64,000 nucleotides of DNA, from NCBI RefSeq assembly GCF_014069575.1, contig NZ_CP059675.1, positions 1,922,001 through 1,986,000 of the forward strand. The letters run 5' to 3'. The position numbers and the translations under genes were made by a program. Positions 18,753 through 27,801 of the stretch are shown piece by piece (within the stretch, counting starts at the first letter, position 1; the number at the start of each line of letters is the position of its first letter). The DNA is from Schaalia sp. JY-X169 (GTDB taxonomy: Bacteria > Actinomycetota > Actinomycetes > Actinomycetales > Actinomycetaceae). The notes below the pieces were generated by a model. That model saw nothing but the letters and a program-made list of their open reading frames with translations, was not told where the DNA came from and did not search any database.

Positions 18753-20330
18753 CTACTGCTGGGCGTGGTTCCTACGACGCTGCACCAGGTACAGGCCTCC
18801 CGCAAGGAGAACCAGAGCGGTTCCGCCGATGATCATCATGCGGGTACCGTCAGCACCCGTGAGTGGCAGGTCGGGACCGTCCTGCTGGGTGTTTACAACG
18901 GTGAGTGTGTACTCGTTTTCATCCAGCTCGCCCGGAGTGATCGTCACTGGGTTCGCGATGGAGCCCGCGACGTAGCCGACTGGAGCCTTGGTCTCGTAGA
19001 CGCAGTAGTCCTTGGTGGCGCCTTCCGTCGGAACATCATTCACATCCTGGTAGTTGGCAACCCATAGGCCAAGCGGCGAGGAGTTCGCGGGCGTGGCGTT
19101 GTCCCACAGGACAACACCGTCGGCACCAGAGGTGCCTGTGGCAATGGCAGTTCCCGCACCTTCAGCGTTCGCTGCACACGCGCCGGCGCCCTGCTCGAAC
19201 ACCTGGAACTCAGCGCCTTGAAGGACTCGTGCGGTTTCACTGTCATCGGTCTTCAGGATCGCAAGCTGACCCCAGTAGGTCGCCGGCGTGGTCTCACCCG
19301 GGGTCGGCGTGTCGTTGAAGCTGGAGCCGTAGCCGTTATCGGGTATGCCCGGGGCGTTCTCGATCTCGCCGTCTCCCACGGAGGTTACAGTGGTCACGAA
19401 CTCAACAGTGATCGTCTTACCCTTGTTGGCGTTGATCGCAGCAAGTCCCTGAGGATCGGTGAACGTCCAGGTGATGGCGTCGGTGTCACCCTCGGATGGG
19501 GAGGTCACATCACCCGCTGCGACGTCAGCATCGCCGATCTTCACGGTGGAGGACACATAGCTCAGGCGATCATCGAGTAGGTCGTAGATCGAGGCTTCAG
19601 TAATGGCATCAGCTGTATCCGGAATGACTGCGCTGATCGTCCACGTCACGGTTGAGCCGATAATGAGGTCAGAAGGACGCTCTTCGATGGTCTTCTCGGG
19701 CGCCTCAGATGCCTGGTTCTTGGGGTAGACGTGAACGTCGTAGGTCCACACGTGGTCCGCACCCGTCTCGCCGGAGTAGCTGGGGTAGGGGACGGTCACG
19801 AAGAACGGGTCCACCTTCTGAACGATGTTGTTGTCACCGTTGTCGTCGCCTTCGGTGACGTAGTACATGCCAAAGGAGAGATCCTCGAACTCCGCTACGC
19901 CAGACTCGTCGGTCTCCAGAGTCTCTGCAGACCCCACGATCAGGCAGTAGTCGGTACCGAGTCCGTCCTCAGAAACCTCACTGGCTTGGTCCCAGCCGTC
20001 ATTCGTTAGCAGGTTGATTGGCGTGCACGAATCGTCCGCACCCTTCACGCCCACCTGCTGAATTGTGAACTCGACACCCTCTGCAACAGGCAGATCCGGA
20101 ATGTCGTCGCCCGTGAGGAGGCTTCCGTTGTTCGGCCCAAATTCGTCACTGGATAATCCGAGGTACTTGTGAACCGTGAGGGAGCTGGTGCCATCCCTCG
20201 CTGGGTCAATATTTCCCGAGTCGGCCGCAAATGCCGTGGTCGTCAAACCGACAACGCCCACCAAACCCAAGGCGGCGGCTCCCACACTGGCCAGAGCCTT
20301 CCGGCCCAGTGTTCCTTTGTTATCTTTCAA
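18753..20330 (-). CDS. Major pilus shaft subunit (SpaA/FimA-like pilin), operon 2
   Basis: The TTG start at 20330 is chosen because GGAG lies four bases upstream. From there the signal peptide aligns residue for residue with the operon 1 pilin (RKALASVGAAALGLVGVVGL). The 525-residue product has signal cleavage near AFA-ADS (35/36) and pilin motif WTYDVHVYPKN (195-205, K204). An E-box-like segment YCVYETKAPVGYV lies in the C-terminal CnaB domain. The LPLTG signal has a hydrophobic stretch and a RRRNHAQQ tail. It is about 50 residues longer than the operon 1 shaft pilin and has extra cysteines (for example SCTPIN, DYCL), which could form disulfides. It is expected to be polymerised by the sortase at 17699-18640. 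Confidence 0.92.
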   Translation of the reverse strand: MKDNKGTLGRKALASVGAAALGLVGVVGLTTTAFAADSGNIDPARDGTSSLTVHKYLGLSSDEFGPNNGSLLTGDDIPDLPVAEGVEFTIQQVGVKGADDSCTPINLLTNDGWDQASEVSEDGLGTDYCLIVGSAETLETDESGVAEFEDLSFGMYYVTEGDDNGDNNIVQKVDPFFVTVPYPSYSGETGADHVWTYDVHVYPKNQASEAPEKTIEERPSDLIIGSTVTWTISAVIPDTADAITEASIYDLLDDRLSYVSSTVKIGDADVAAGDVTSPSEGDTDAITWTFTDPQGLAAINANKGKTITVEFVTTVTSVGDGEIENAPGIPDNGYGSSFNDTPTPGETTPATYWGQLAILKTDDSETARVLQGAEFQVFEQGAGACAANAEGAGTAIATGTSGADGVVLWDNATPANSSPLGLWVANYQDVNDVPTEGATKDYCVYETKAPVGYVAGSIANPVTITPGELDENEYTLTVVNTQQDGPDLPLTGADGTRMMIIGGTALVLLAGGLYLVQRRRNHAQQ

Positions 20331-20416
20331 TTTTCTCCATTGTCCTTCCGTGGAGGTGCCATAGCGACACCAAACTTTTTGTCTAACGGTCTCTTGCTGC
20401 TTTGGTCTGCTCTGAG

Positions 20417-23400
20417 TTACTCCGCTCGCCTCCTCATGTGAGTAAGGCCCGCGAGTGCCGCCGCGGCCAACGCTCCAATGCCGCCGATGATGAACCACGT
20501 TGCGGCGGTGCCGCCCGCCTGGGGCAGCTCCGGCGGAATTGGAGCCGTGTTAACGAATCGGTAGATCCCTCGATCCCCCTGGTCGACGGACACCGCATCC
20601 GGATTAGCATCCTGCCAGCACGCAGCATTGTTGAACGCAGCAGTGGTGAGCACGGCCGGGCACGTCGTTAGATCTGTGCCGTCGGACCCTCCGGGTAGGT
20701 ACTGCTGGAACGACCTCTGCAAGTAAGGGAAGATGCTCTGTTCAGAGACCTCGTAGTTGATACCCGGGCGCACAAGGATTGAGTTGTAGTCTCGAACGCC
20801 CTCGTTCCCAAGTGCATCCCTTAGGACCGGCAGTTCAAGACCTGGAGTTGCGGTCGCGGGGGCAGCACCCAACTTGAAGTCGCTGACCAGCGGACCCCAC
20901 TGACCATCCAGCTGCTTCAGTACCGTGAGCTCCGCAGCCTGGTTAGTCACTGTGCACCGAACCGCGGCATCCTGGTCGTCACCGGCCTCGGATCCGAGAA
21001 CCTCCACGGTGGCATCCGAATCGATCTCAACCGGGTCGCCGAATGCGTTCTCACCAATCTTGCGGTGCTCACAAGACCAGTTGCCCAACTGCAAGTAGGC
21101 GTTGGCGTTGACCAAGTTTTCGCTGTCAGGATCGACCTCCTCGGAGAGCAGGTACTCCCCCGGTTCAACCTGGCGTGGCTGCGCGCACGCAACGTCGGTA
21201 AACCCGCCATCAGTGCCGTTCTGACCTGCTGCGGTGAGACGCCAATCCGTGGGTTGCGCCCCCGGAACGACGCCATTCTCAATTGATGCCACCTGCTTGC
21301 AGAGCTGCAATGTTGGAACGGAACCATTGAGGAAGTCGCAGGTGAGAGTCTCACCGGGACCAACGTTGTTGACGGTGAATCCTCCGAGTGCCTGCTCGCT
21401 GGTCAGATCGTAGGACGTTGTGGTTCCGTCAGACTTCTCGTGCGTGCAGGTGCCGTTCACAAAGGAGAAGCCGTCGCGGTCTTCCTCGGACACCGTGATG
21501 CTCGCCGACGGTGTGGGCTCCCCTTCGGTGGGACGCTCGAAGTTGACCGTCCACTCAGCATCTCCGTCCTCGTTCGTGTCTTGGTTTGTGTTTGTGGGAG
21601 TCACGTTGGTGATCGTTCCCTGCGTCGCCGTGGGCGAGGCGGTCATCTCCCAGCCCTGTCCTGGGGTGCTAGGTCCCGATCCCCCATCTGAGGGGAGGAG
21701 ATCTTTATGCATGATTACCTTGGCCGGCGCGAATGGGGTATTGGTGAAGACACAAACCAGGTTGGCGCCGGGGACGACAGCTTCGGGCGTGCCGGGCTGA
21801 CCGACGTTCAGCGCAAACTCGAGGCTCGTGCCTTCTGCCCTTTCAAGAACCGTCTGACCACGCGTCCCGTCGGGGTTTAGGGCGTAGCACTCGCGAGTCG
21901 TGGAGTAGGCATCCTGCGTGGCCGAGTTGGTGAAGGTCTCACTGGCCTTGAACGTACCGTCCAGTTGGAGAACATACGCACCAATCTGCTCGTTTTGGAG
22001 GCCGGGTGCTACGCCAGTGGTAGTCACGCCCTCGAACGACAGAGTCTGGCCCCCTGAGACTCGGGCTGCGGAAAGGCCGAACTGGTCCGCGTCTCCTCCG
22101 ACACGAACTCCGTCAACAACCTTCTGAACCGTGACTGTTGCGGGGGTCGAGCAGCTCGCGAGGTCTACCAATGACATCGAGCCGGAGAAGCCGGTCCGAC
22201 CTGAGAAATTGAGGTTGGTCGGGTCTGCCAGCGCGTTCCAGTTGCTCGTGTTCCCGGTACCTCCACCCTGCTGGATGATCGCCTTGCCCGACGAGGTGAA
22301 GGTGACACCGTTGATCGCTTGCCTCATGCCGGTTGGGAGTTGCCCTGCGTTGGCACTACCGGTAATGGTCGGCACGTCCTCGAGGTTGTGCGCACCAGGG
22401 CGCTGCTGGAAGTCGTCTTGGTCGATGACGCCAGATACCGTGCGGCCGCCGTTCGTGTCAGAGATGATGAACTGGATGTTGTTCTGAGCATCGAAGGCAA
22501 AGTCGCCATTCATCTCGTTTGGTTGTGTGGTGAAGCCAGACGGCCTCGGGACATCGACGTGCGCAACTTCGCCGGTACGGTCACCAACACCAGGAACGTA
22601 ACGGTAGAGGTGGAGTCGAAGAGGACGATTCTGGTTCGTTCCCTCACTCATCGAGAAGTATGCGAAATAGAACTCCTCGCGACCCTCATAGATGGTGGCA
22701 TCGCCAGCGACGACATAGCCTGCCGTTGGGGAGAGCAGGTTCATTGTGAAGACCGGGTACGGGGACGCCCCGGATGCGGGGTCAAAGCGGTAGACCGAAA
22801 CCAACTTCGAATTTCCATTTTGGGCGGTGAAGTAGAAGACGCCCGTTGATGTCACGCCGAGGGCGTTAGCCGTCTGTCCGGATAGAACATTCGCGGCCGA
22901 GTTCGGAACGGAGCTCAAACCGGTGTTGATTGAGGTGGCAGCCGTATTGTGCGAAGCGCGTTGAATACTAGTGGAGGTTGAGCCTGAGGATGCCCTCTGC
23001 AGGGTGTAGTAACTATTGGCGTAGGCGGGGTTCAGACAGACGTTGTTGGGCGTAAGCGCCTCAACGCGAAGCTCCCCGAAGTTCCAGGGACCATTCGAAG
23101 GCCAGTTCGTCGGGCTGTTTCCATTGCCAGCGATCTCATTCCAACCTGTAGTACTAGTAGTCCACTTGTATCCGGGCAGAGACCCGACTGGTTGGATCCG
23201 GTACCTCGAGTTGGCGCTGATGGTGTGGTTCGTCTGAGTGGTTCCGGTAACCGCTGTTAGTTGCTCAACCGCAAAGTGTCCCGGGCGAGGATCCTGATCC
23301 ATTGAGTACATTGCGTTCTGCTGTGCCGGGCATGGATCCTCGGTGCAGTCCGTGACGTAGTAAGTGCGAGTCCAATTGTTGTTGCCCGTGCGGGGACCTT

Positions 23401-23743
23401 GGACAGCTACAGTTGCGCCCCCTATGTGGTCACCTGTCGCATTCGTGACTTGCCAGGTGAGGTAGTTGCGTCCTGTCGGCATCGCGAAGAGCTCGACGTC
23501 CATGTCAGACGCTGCCTCATCGCCAGTCGATGTAGAGAGCGGCACCGCGGAACCCTCGCCTGGGCCGCCGCTCTGTGCGTGCACATCAGCTGAGGAACTG
23601 GATTGATCATCAAGGCCGCTCTGCGGAAGCTCTTCGGACGCGGATGCAACCGTGGTCGCACCGAGGATGGAAAGCGAAAGTATGGCGGCTGTGGTTACGC
23701 CAGCAAAACGTCTGAGTCCTACTGCTTGCCAAATCGTCGTCAC
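20417..23743 (-). CDS. Pilus tip adhesin with beta-propeller module and LPQAG signal, operon 2
   Basis: The GTG at 23743 has GGAGGG seven bases upstream; a TTG at 23758 falls inside that Shine-Dalgarno. The 1108-residue product has a signal peptide ending near ASA. An N-terminal module (YLTWQVTNATGDH to SRYRIQPVG) matches the operon 1 tip adhesin. A propeller-like region (about 230-530) ending LVDLASCSTPATVTVQK matches the giant adhesin, and stands where operon 1 has its vWA domain. Cna/SpaA-like domains follow, then a C-terminal module ending GDRGIYRFVN, shared with operon 1. The sorting signal is LPQAG (about 1071-1075), not LPXTG, with a hydrophobic helix and MRRRAE. Likely a tip adhesin with different ligand specificity. 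Confidence 0.9.
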   Translation of the reverse strand: MTTIWQAVGLRRFAGVTTAAILSLSILGATTVASASEELPQSGLDDQSSSSADVHAQSGGPGEGSAVPLSTSTGDEAASDMDVELFAMPTGRNYLTWQVTNATGDHIGGATVAVQGPRTGNNNWTRTYYVTDCTEDPCPAQQNAMYSMDQDPRPGHFAVEQLTAVTGTTQTNHTISANSRYRIQPVGSLPGYKWTTSTTGWNEIAGNGNSPTNWPSNGPWNFGELRVEALTPNNVCLNPAYANSYYTLQRASSGSTSTSIQRASHNTAATSINTGLSSVPNSAANVLSGQTANALGVTSTGVFYFTAQNGNSKLVSVYRFDPASGASPYPVFTMNLLSPTAGYVVAGDATIYEGREEFYFAYFSMSEGTNQNRPLRLHLYRYVPGVGDRTGEVAHVDVPRPSGFTTQPNEMNGDFAFDAQNNIQFIISDTNGGRTVSGVIDQDDFQQRPGAHNLEDVPTITGSANAGQLPTGMRQAINGVTFTSSGKAIIQQGGGTGNTSNWNALADPTNLNFSGRTGFSGSMSLVDLASCSTPATVTVQKVVDGVRVGGDADQFGLSAARVSGGQTLSFEGVTTTGVAPGLQNEQIGAYVLQLDGTFKASETFTNSATQDAYSTTRECYALNPDGTRGQTVLERAEGTSLEFALNVGQPGTPEAVVPGANLVCVFTNTPFAPAKVIMHKDLLPSDGGSGPSTPGQGWEMTASPTATQGTITNVTPTNTNQDTNEDGDAEWTVNFERPTEGEPTPSASITVSEEDRDGFSFVNGTCTHEKSDGTTTSYDLTSEQALGGFTVNNVGPGETLTCDFLNGSVPTLQLCKQVASIENGVVPGAQPTDWRLTAAGQNGTDGGFTDVACAQPRQVEPGEYLLSEEVDPDSENLVNANAYLQLGNWSCEHRKIGENAFGDPVEIDSDATVEVLGSEAGDDQDAAVRCTVTNQAAELTVLKQLDGQWGPLVSDFKLGAAPATATPGLELPVLRDALGNEGVRDYNSILVRPGINYEVSEQSIFPYLQRSFQQYLPGGSDGTDLTTCPAVLTTAAFNNAACWQDANPDAVSVDQGDRGIYRFVNTAPIPPELPQAGGTAATWFIIGGIGALAAAALAGLTHMRRRAE

Positions 23744-23914
23744 GCGTCGTCCCTCCAAAATATGACGCGGCTTTCACGTCATCACTTTCGTAAACTTCTT
23801 AACCACACTTTTGATCACCCGCTAGCAGCATGGTGACCAAATGTCATGGTTTAGATCGCATATACCTAGCCAAGGGTCTAAGTTTCATCGCAAGTGTAGG
23901 ACATTTGACCCGGG

Positions 23915-23934
23915 CGGGTGATCCAGACGGGTGA
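23915..23934. promoter_or_regulatory. Paired CGGGTGA direct repeats upstream of pilus operon 2
   Basis: CGGGTGA occurs on the plus strand at 23915-23921 and 23928-23934 (13-bp spacing), about 170-190 bp before the operon 2 adhesin. It is the same arrangement as at 6091. Nothing else recognisable was seen in the 23744-24053 spacer. Confidence 0.5.
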
Positions 23935-24053
23935 TTTTTGGATGAGTACTTGCAATTTTCGCGGTGGCTCTGCTCACATGCGGACAGAACTCATCTACAA
24001 CCCGTGGAGTTCAGGCGTCGGTATGGTGCAGCGAAGTTAGGAGGCAGCTGCGT

Positions 24054-24773
24054 TTAGCTCGCTGGCGTACCCACCGGAACCAGGTAGTAAGGGACTTCCC
24101 CGGCTGGGAGCTCGAGTGTTGCGCTCACGCGATCGTCCTCGAACCCTCCAATAGGAACCGCCGCGAGCCCGAGGGCCGTTGCCATGAGGAGCAGGTTCTG
24201 GGAGGCGTGGCCGGCCTCGTTCACCGTGAACTGCTCTGCCCGCTCCGCGTATCTCTCTTCGAGACGAAGAGGGGAACCCGCAATCGCGATGGTCACCGGG
24301 GCATCTCCAATCGCGGTCTGGTTAAGGGCTGCGGCTTCCAGATCGGTGCGCGGGTCGTCCGTGGATATCATGCCAAGTTGGTTCCTGGCTGGATCCCAGA
24401 TATATACGCCGGGAGGAACGTCCTCGACGTCGCCGATCGCTATGAAGATGGTGAGGGCGTAGAGGCCGCCAGCCGATGGGATCGTGCGACCGCCATCAGA
24501 GCGGTAGCCGTAGGTTGCCCACAGAAGCGTGGCGAGACCCTCCTGGGTGAGGGGCTGGGCGGAGAAAGCGCGGACAGAATGGCGTTCATCGATGGTGTCG
24601 TTGAGTGAGGCGGCGGGCACACCGGTCGGCGCAGGCAACTCGAGTGGGGCGCCGATCGTTGTGGGCGGCTCGGGAGGTTCGGGGTTGACGGCAGATCCCG
24701 CGCAGGAGGTGGCGGTGAGCGCGAGCGCGGCGGCGCCCAATGTCAGCATCGCCCTCGTGTGTCTGGTCCTCAT
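24054..24773 (-). CDS. Secreted lipoprotein with SagB-type nitroreductase domain
   Basis: The product is 239 residues. The N-terminus RTRHTRAMLTLGAAALAL followed by TATSC forms a lipoprotein signal with lipidated C24, and a Pro-rich linker follows. The rest matches the SagB/ThcOx branch of the FMN-dependent nitroreductase fold: RHSVRAFS, TIPSAGGLYALT, YIWDP, then GHASQNLLLMATALGLAAVP and a final YYLVPVGTP. Family members use FMN to oxidise or reduce small substrates or peptide azolines. Most are cytosolic, so an exported version is unusual. It lies upstream of pilus operon 2 on the same strand with its own 310-bp spacer, so co-transcription is possible but not required. Substrate unknown. Confidence 0.85.
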   Translation of the reverse strand: MRTRHTRAMLTLGAAALALTATSCAGSAVNPEPPEPPTTIGAPLELPAPTGVPAASLNDTIDERHSVRAFSAQPLTQEGLATLLWATYGYRSDGGRTIPSAGGLYALTIFIAIGDVEDVPPGVYIWDPARNQLGMISTDDPRTDLEAAALNQTAIGDAPVTIAIAGSPLRLEERYAERAEQFTVNEAGHASQNLLLMATALGLAAVPIGGFEDDRVSATLELPAGEVPYYLVPVGTPAS

Positions 24774-24899
24774 GGCGTCTCCTGTGACAGGTTTCCTCGA
24801 GCGTACCTGGCGTGGCGGAGATCCGGAGAGTCCCTGTCCGTCTCACGACTTCAGAGGGGCTGCCTCGGTTCACCACCTGACCCCGTTGACGTGGCAGCC

Positions 24900-26003
24900 T
24901 CAATGCCGCTGATAAGACGCATCCCCTACCCCAAGTGGCTTCCAGAGAGGTCCTCCCGGCCGTCTTCTAGCGATGTCCAAGCGGTCTAGGTCTTGGCCGA
25001 GGGTCCACATTGCTGCCTCGACATTGCGGAAGTCTGGTGCAGTGAGGCGGACGGTCGTCCAGCCGTGGCGGGAGAAGGATTGAGCCCGCCTCAGGAAATC
25101 GCGGGAGCGTTGGCGCCACTCCTGCTCTGTCTGACCGAGTTTTCCGGTGCCCTCGAACTCCAGGCTAATCTTCATCTCCGGGATGGCAGCGTCACAGTAG
25201 TAGTTCATGCCGTCCAGGGAGACGTGGTACTGACTCTCCCAGCTGATGCTGGGCTTCAGCCAGCAGTGCAGCATCCATAGAAAACCACCCTGCCAGACGG
25301 ACCCGGCACCGGCGTCGGCCCTCGCGATGAGTGCGCGGATCTGAGCAATCGCACGGGTGGAGTCGAAAGGGCTGAGTGCTTGGAGGATTTCAGTTCTCAA
25401 GGCGCTCTCGCGAGCGCGGGATGCGCCTTGGTCCCTATTGTCGAACTCTGTGACGCGGGAGAAGGTAGTGCAGATGTTGGCGTATGCGCTCACGGGGTGC
25501 GCCGTACGGGCTAGATCTGCAACTAGGAGTGGGACGGCAGGAAGCTGAATGCCTTGGAACTCTGCAGAGATGGACGCGAGGCTCGGGGTGCTGGCAAGTT
25601 GCAGTACCCGGACGGGAGGCACGCGCTTCCCTGCGAGACGCGCCGCTGGGAAAGGGCTGCGGACGCAGGGCTGGACCTCATCCCGGAAGGTGATTGCCGG
25701 TAGCGGATCCCACGTGCCTGCGCCAGCAGCCACCATGGCTGCTTCTCCCGTGAGGATCGGGGTTGAGAGATAGGGGTGCGTATCTGACCTTCGGGTGCGG
25801 CGCGCGAGTGCGTGACACCTTGCTTTGGTCACAGTGCGTTCGATCTCCCAAGGCTTCGCATCGATGGGGATGAGCGATGGGTCAAGGTACGCTCCCCGGT
25901 CGATGCGTACTAGCGCGGTAGTCCGGGCGCTATTCGGGCGGAGGCTCGGGTCTTCACGGGCAAAGCACATGGCTGCGAGCACGTCGGCGGTTGAAAGTTC
26001 CAT
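24900..26003 (-). CDS. AbiEi-like/DUF559-like protein with putative PD-(D/E)XK nuclease fold, copy 1
   Basis: The ATG at 26003 is chosen because MELSTADVL aligns with the starts of the two paralogues; the product is 367 residues. The N-terminal part (IDRGAYLDPSLIP) resembles the winged-helix region of AbiEi-type proteins. A middle segment LLVADLARTAHPVSAY matches paralogues (VVLDLARSAHPLQAF). The C-terminal part has YYCDAAIPEMKISLEFEGTG, a D-x(n)-ExE arrangement resembling the PD-(D/E)XK core of DUF559/Vsr-like endonucleases, though a clear catalytic Lys is uncertain. Such genes are common and uncharacterised in actinobacteria. This copy is the most divergent of the three in the window (others at 32218 and 57825). 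Function not known; nuclease activity is inferred. Confidence 0.75.
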   Translation of the reverse strand: MELSTADVLAAMCFAREDPSLRPNSARTTALVRIDRGAYLDPSLIPIDAKPWEIERTVTKARCHALARRTRRSDTHPYLSTPILTGEAAMVAAGAGTWDPLPAITFRDEVQPCVRSPFPAARLAGKRVPPVRVLQLASTPSLASISAEFQGIQLPAVPLLVADLARTAHPVSAYANICTTFSRVTEFDNRDQGASRARESALRTEILQALSPFDSTRAIAQIRALIARADAGAGSVWQGGFLWMLHCWLKPSISWESQYHVSLDGMNYYCDAAIPEMKISLEFEGTGKLGQTEQEWRQRSRDFLRRAQSFSRHGWTTVRLTAPDFRNVEAAMWTLGQDLDRLDIARRRPGGPLWKPLGVGDASYQRH

Positions 26004-26453
26004 GCGCAGATCATGGCTGGTTGGAGGCGCGAGCGGCCGGGGTTTTGGGTTCCCTGTGGACAGCACCATTCCTTCGGCCCTGTGGATGAAGGCGCGCACG
26101 GTCACGGGATGCACTTGCAGAATTACTACTGTTCGACGCCCTCTCCTGGGTGTCTCACAGCACGCCATTCGGAATACCTACTGCTCGACGCTTGATTTGA
26201 CGCGATCCGGCACAAATCAAGCTCCAAAAGTAGCAACTCCGCGCGGCGTCGGGAGAGCGCGTGGCGCGGGGGCCGAGAGGACGACCCCCGCCTGATCGGG
26301 CACGGAGACGGAAGGTGGCGTGGCACGGGGGTCGGAGGGGGCGTCCCGCGTCAGGCACGCAAAAGGGCGGGATCCCTTTTGAGGATCCCGCCCTAGCTGA
26401 GCCCTAAGGCTCCAAGCAGTTGCTCCGCGGCACGGGGCCGCTTCGATTAGAAA
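26004..26453. other. 450-bp spacer between tuf and the AbiEi-like gene
   Basis: It holds the tuf terminator near its right end and an imperfect direct repeat: GCGTGGCGCGGGGGCCGAG at 26259-26277 and a similar stretch at 26318-26335. A second short repeat ending CGACGC occurs near 26126 and 26176. No gene was seen. Confidence 0.5.
26361..26394 (-). terminator. Rho-independent terminator of tuf
   Basis: AGGGCGGGATCC (26364-26375) pairs perfectly with GGATCCCGCCCT (26383-26394). On the minus strand the hairpin is followed by TTTT, about 60 bp after the tuf stop codon. Confidence 0.85.
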
Positions 26454-27644
26454 CTACTCAACGATCTCGATGACCTTACCTGAACCAACGGTACGGCCGC
26501 CCTCGCGGATAGCGAAGCCGAGGCCAACTTCCATGGCGATGGGCTGAATCAGCTCAACGTCAATCTCGGTGGTGTCGCCAGGCATGACCATGTCGCGACC
26601 CTCAGGCAGCTGGATGATACCGGTGACGTCCGTGGTACGGAAGTAGAACTGGGGACGGTAGTTGGAGAAGAACGGCTTCTCACGGCCACCCTCAGACTTG
26701 TTGAGGATGTAAACCTGACCCTTGAACTTGGTGTGAGGCTTGATCGAACCGGGGATCGCGATAACCTGACCGCGCTCAACATCGGTACGCTTGATGCCAC
26801 GAAGCAACAGACCACAGTTCTCGCCTGCCCAAGCTTCATCCATCTGCTTGTGGAACATTTCGATACCGGTAACGGTCGTCTTCTGCTCCGGGCGCAGACC
26901 CAGGATGGCAACTTCGGAGTTGATCGGCAGCTTGCCACGCTCAACACGACCGGTGACAACAGTGCCACGACCGGTGATGGTGAACACGTCCTCGATCGGC
27001 ATCAGGAACGGCTTGTCCATGTCGCGCTCCGGGGTGGGAACGTACGTGTCAACCGCATCCATGAGCTCTGCAACCTTCGCGCCCCACTCCGGATCGCCCT
27101 CAAGCGCCTTCAGTGCGGAAACCTGGATAACAGGAGCGTTGTCGCCGTCGAAGCCCTGGCTGGTCAGAAGGTCACGGACCTCTTCCTCAACCAGTTCAAG
27201 CATTTCTTCGTCATCAACCATGTCGGACTTGTTCAGTGCAACAAGGATGGTGGGAACGCCAACCTGGCGTGCCAGAAGAACGTGCTCGCGAGTCTGGGCC
27301 ATCGGGCCGTCAGTCGCTGCAACCACCAGGATTGCGCCATCCATCTGGGCAGCACCGGTGATCATGTTCTTGACGTAGTCAGCGTGACCAGGGGCGTCAA
27401 CGTGTGCGTAGTGACGATCCTCGGTCTGGTACTCAACGTGGGAAACGTTGATGGTGATACCGCGTTCGCGCTCTTCAGGTGCGTTGTCGACCTTGTCGAA
27501 CGGGGTGAAGCTGTTCAGGTCCGGGTACTTGTCTGCCAGAACCTTGGTGATCGCTGCGGTCAGCGTCGTCTTGCCGTGGTCAACGTGACCGATGGTGCCG
27601 ACATTGACGTGCGGCTTTGTACGCTCAAACTTGGCCTTCGCCAC
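26454..27644 (-). CDS. tuf: Elongation factor Tu
   Basis: The 396-residue EF-Tu delivers aminoacyl-tRNA to the ribosome as a GTPase. The GTG start at 27644 has AGGAGG six bases upstream. The G domain shows GHVDHGKTT (19-27), the threonine-containing switch [15 protein letters not shown] and NKSD, and the two beta-barrel domains follow (for example [18 protein letters not shown]). Length and sequence are typical of actinobacteria. It is the last gene of rpsL-rpsG-fusA-tuf and is followed by a strong terminator. Confidence 0.99.
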   Translation of the reverse strand: MAKAKFERTKPHVNVGTIGHVDHGKTTLTAAITKVLADKYPDLNSFTPFDKVDNAPEERERGITINVSHVEYQTEDRHYAHVDAPGHADYVKNMITGAAQMDGAILVVAATDGPMAQTREHVLLARQVGVPTILVALNKSDMVDDEEMLELVEEEVRDLLTSQGFDGDNAPVIQVSALKALEGDPEWGAKVAELMDAVDTYVPTPERDMDKPFLMPIEDVFTITGRGTVVTGRVERGKLPINSEVAILGLRPEQKTTVTGIEMFHKQMDEAWAGENCGLLLRGIKRTDVERGQVIAIPGSIKPHTKFKGQVYILNKSEGGREKPFFSNYRPQFYFRTTDVTGIIQLPEGRDMVMPGDTTEIDVELIQPIAMEVGLGFAIREGGRTVGSGKVIEIVE

Positions 27645-27757
27645 TTTTGTCCTCCTGGACTCGGGGTAGTTGATAGAAGCCTATGGCCCGAAGTAACTCT
27701 ACAACGGGGGCCCGCAACTACGGGGTTTCCTATTTGATTTTGTGAGGGGAAACGCGG

Positions 27758-27782
27758 TTTCGGGGCGGGATGTGCCCCGAAA
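27758..27782 (-). terminator. Hairpin in the fusA-tuf spacer (possible attenuator)
   Basis: TTTCGGGGC (27758-27766) pairs with GCCCCGAAA (27774-27782) across a 7-nt loop. On the minus strand it is not followed by a clear T-run. It may allow partial termination or processing between fusA and tuf. Confidence 0.4.
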
Positions 27783-27801
27783 CTACGTTTATACCCCGGG
27801 G

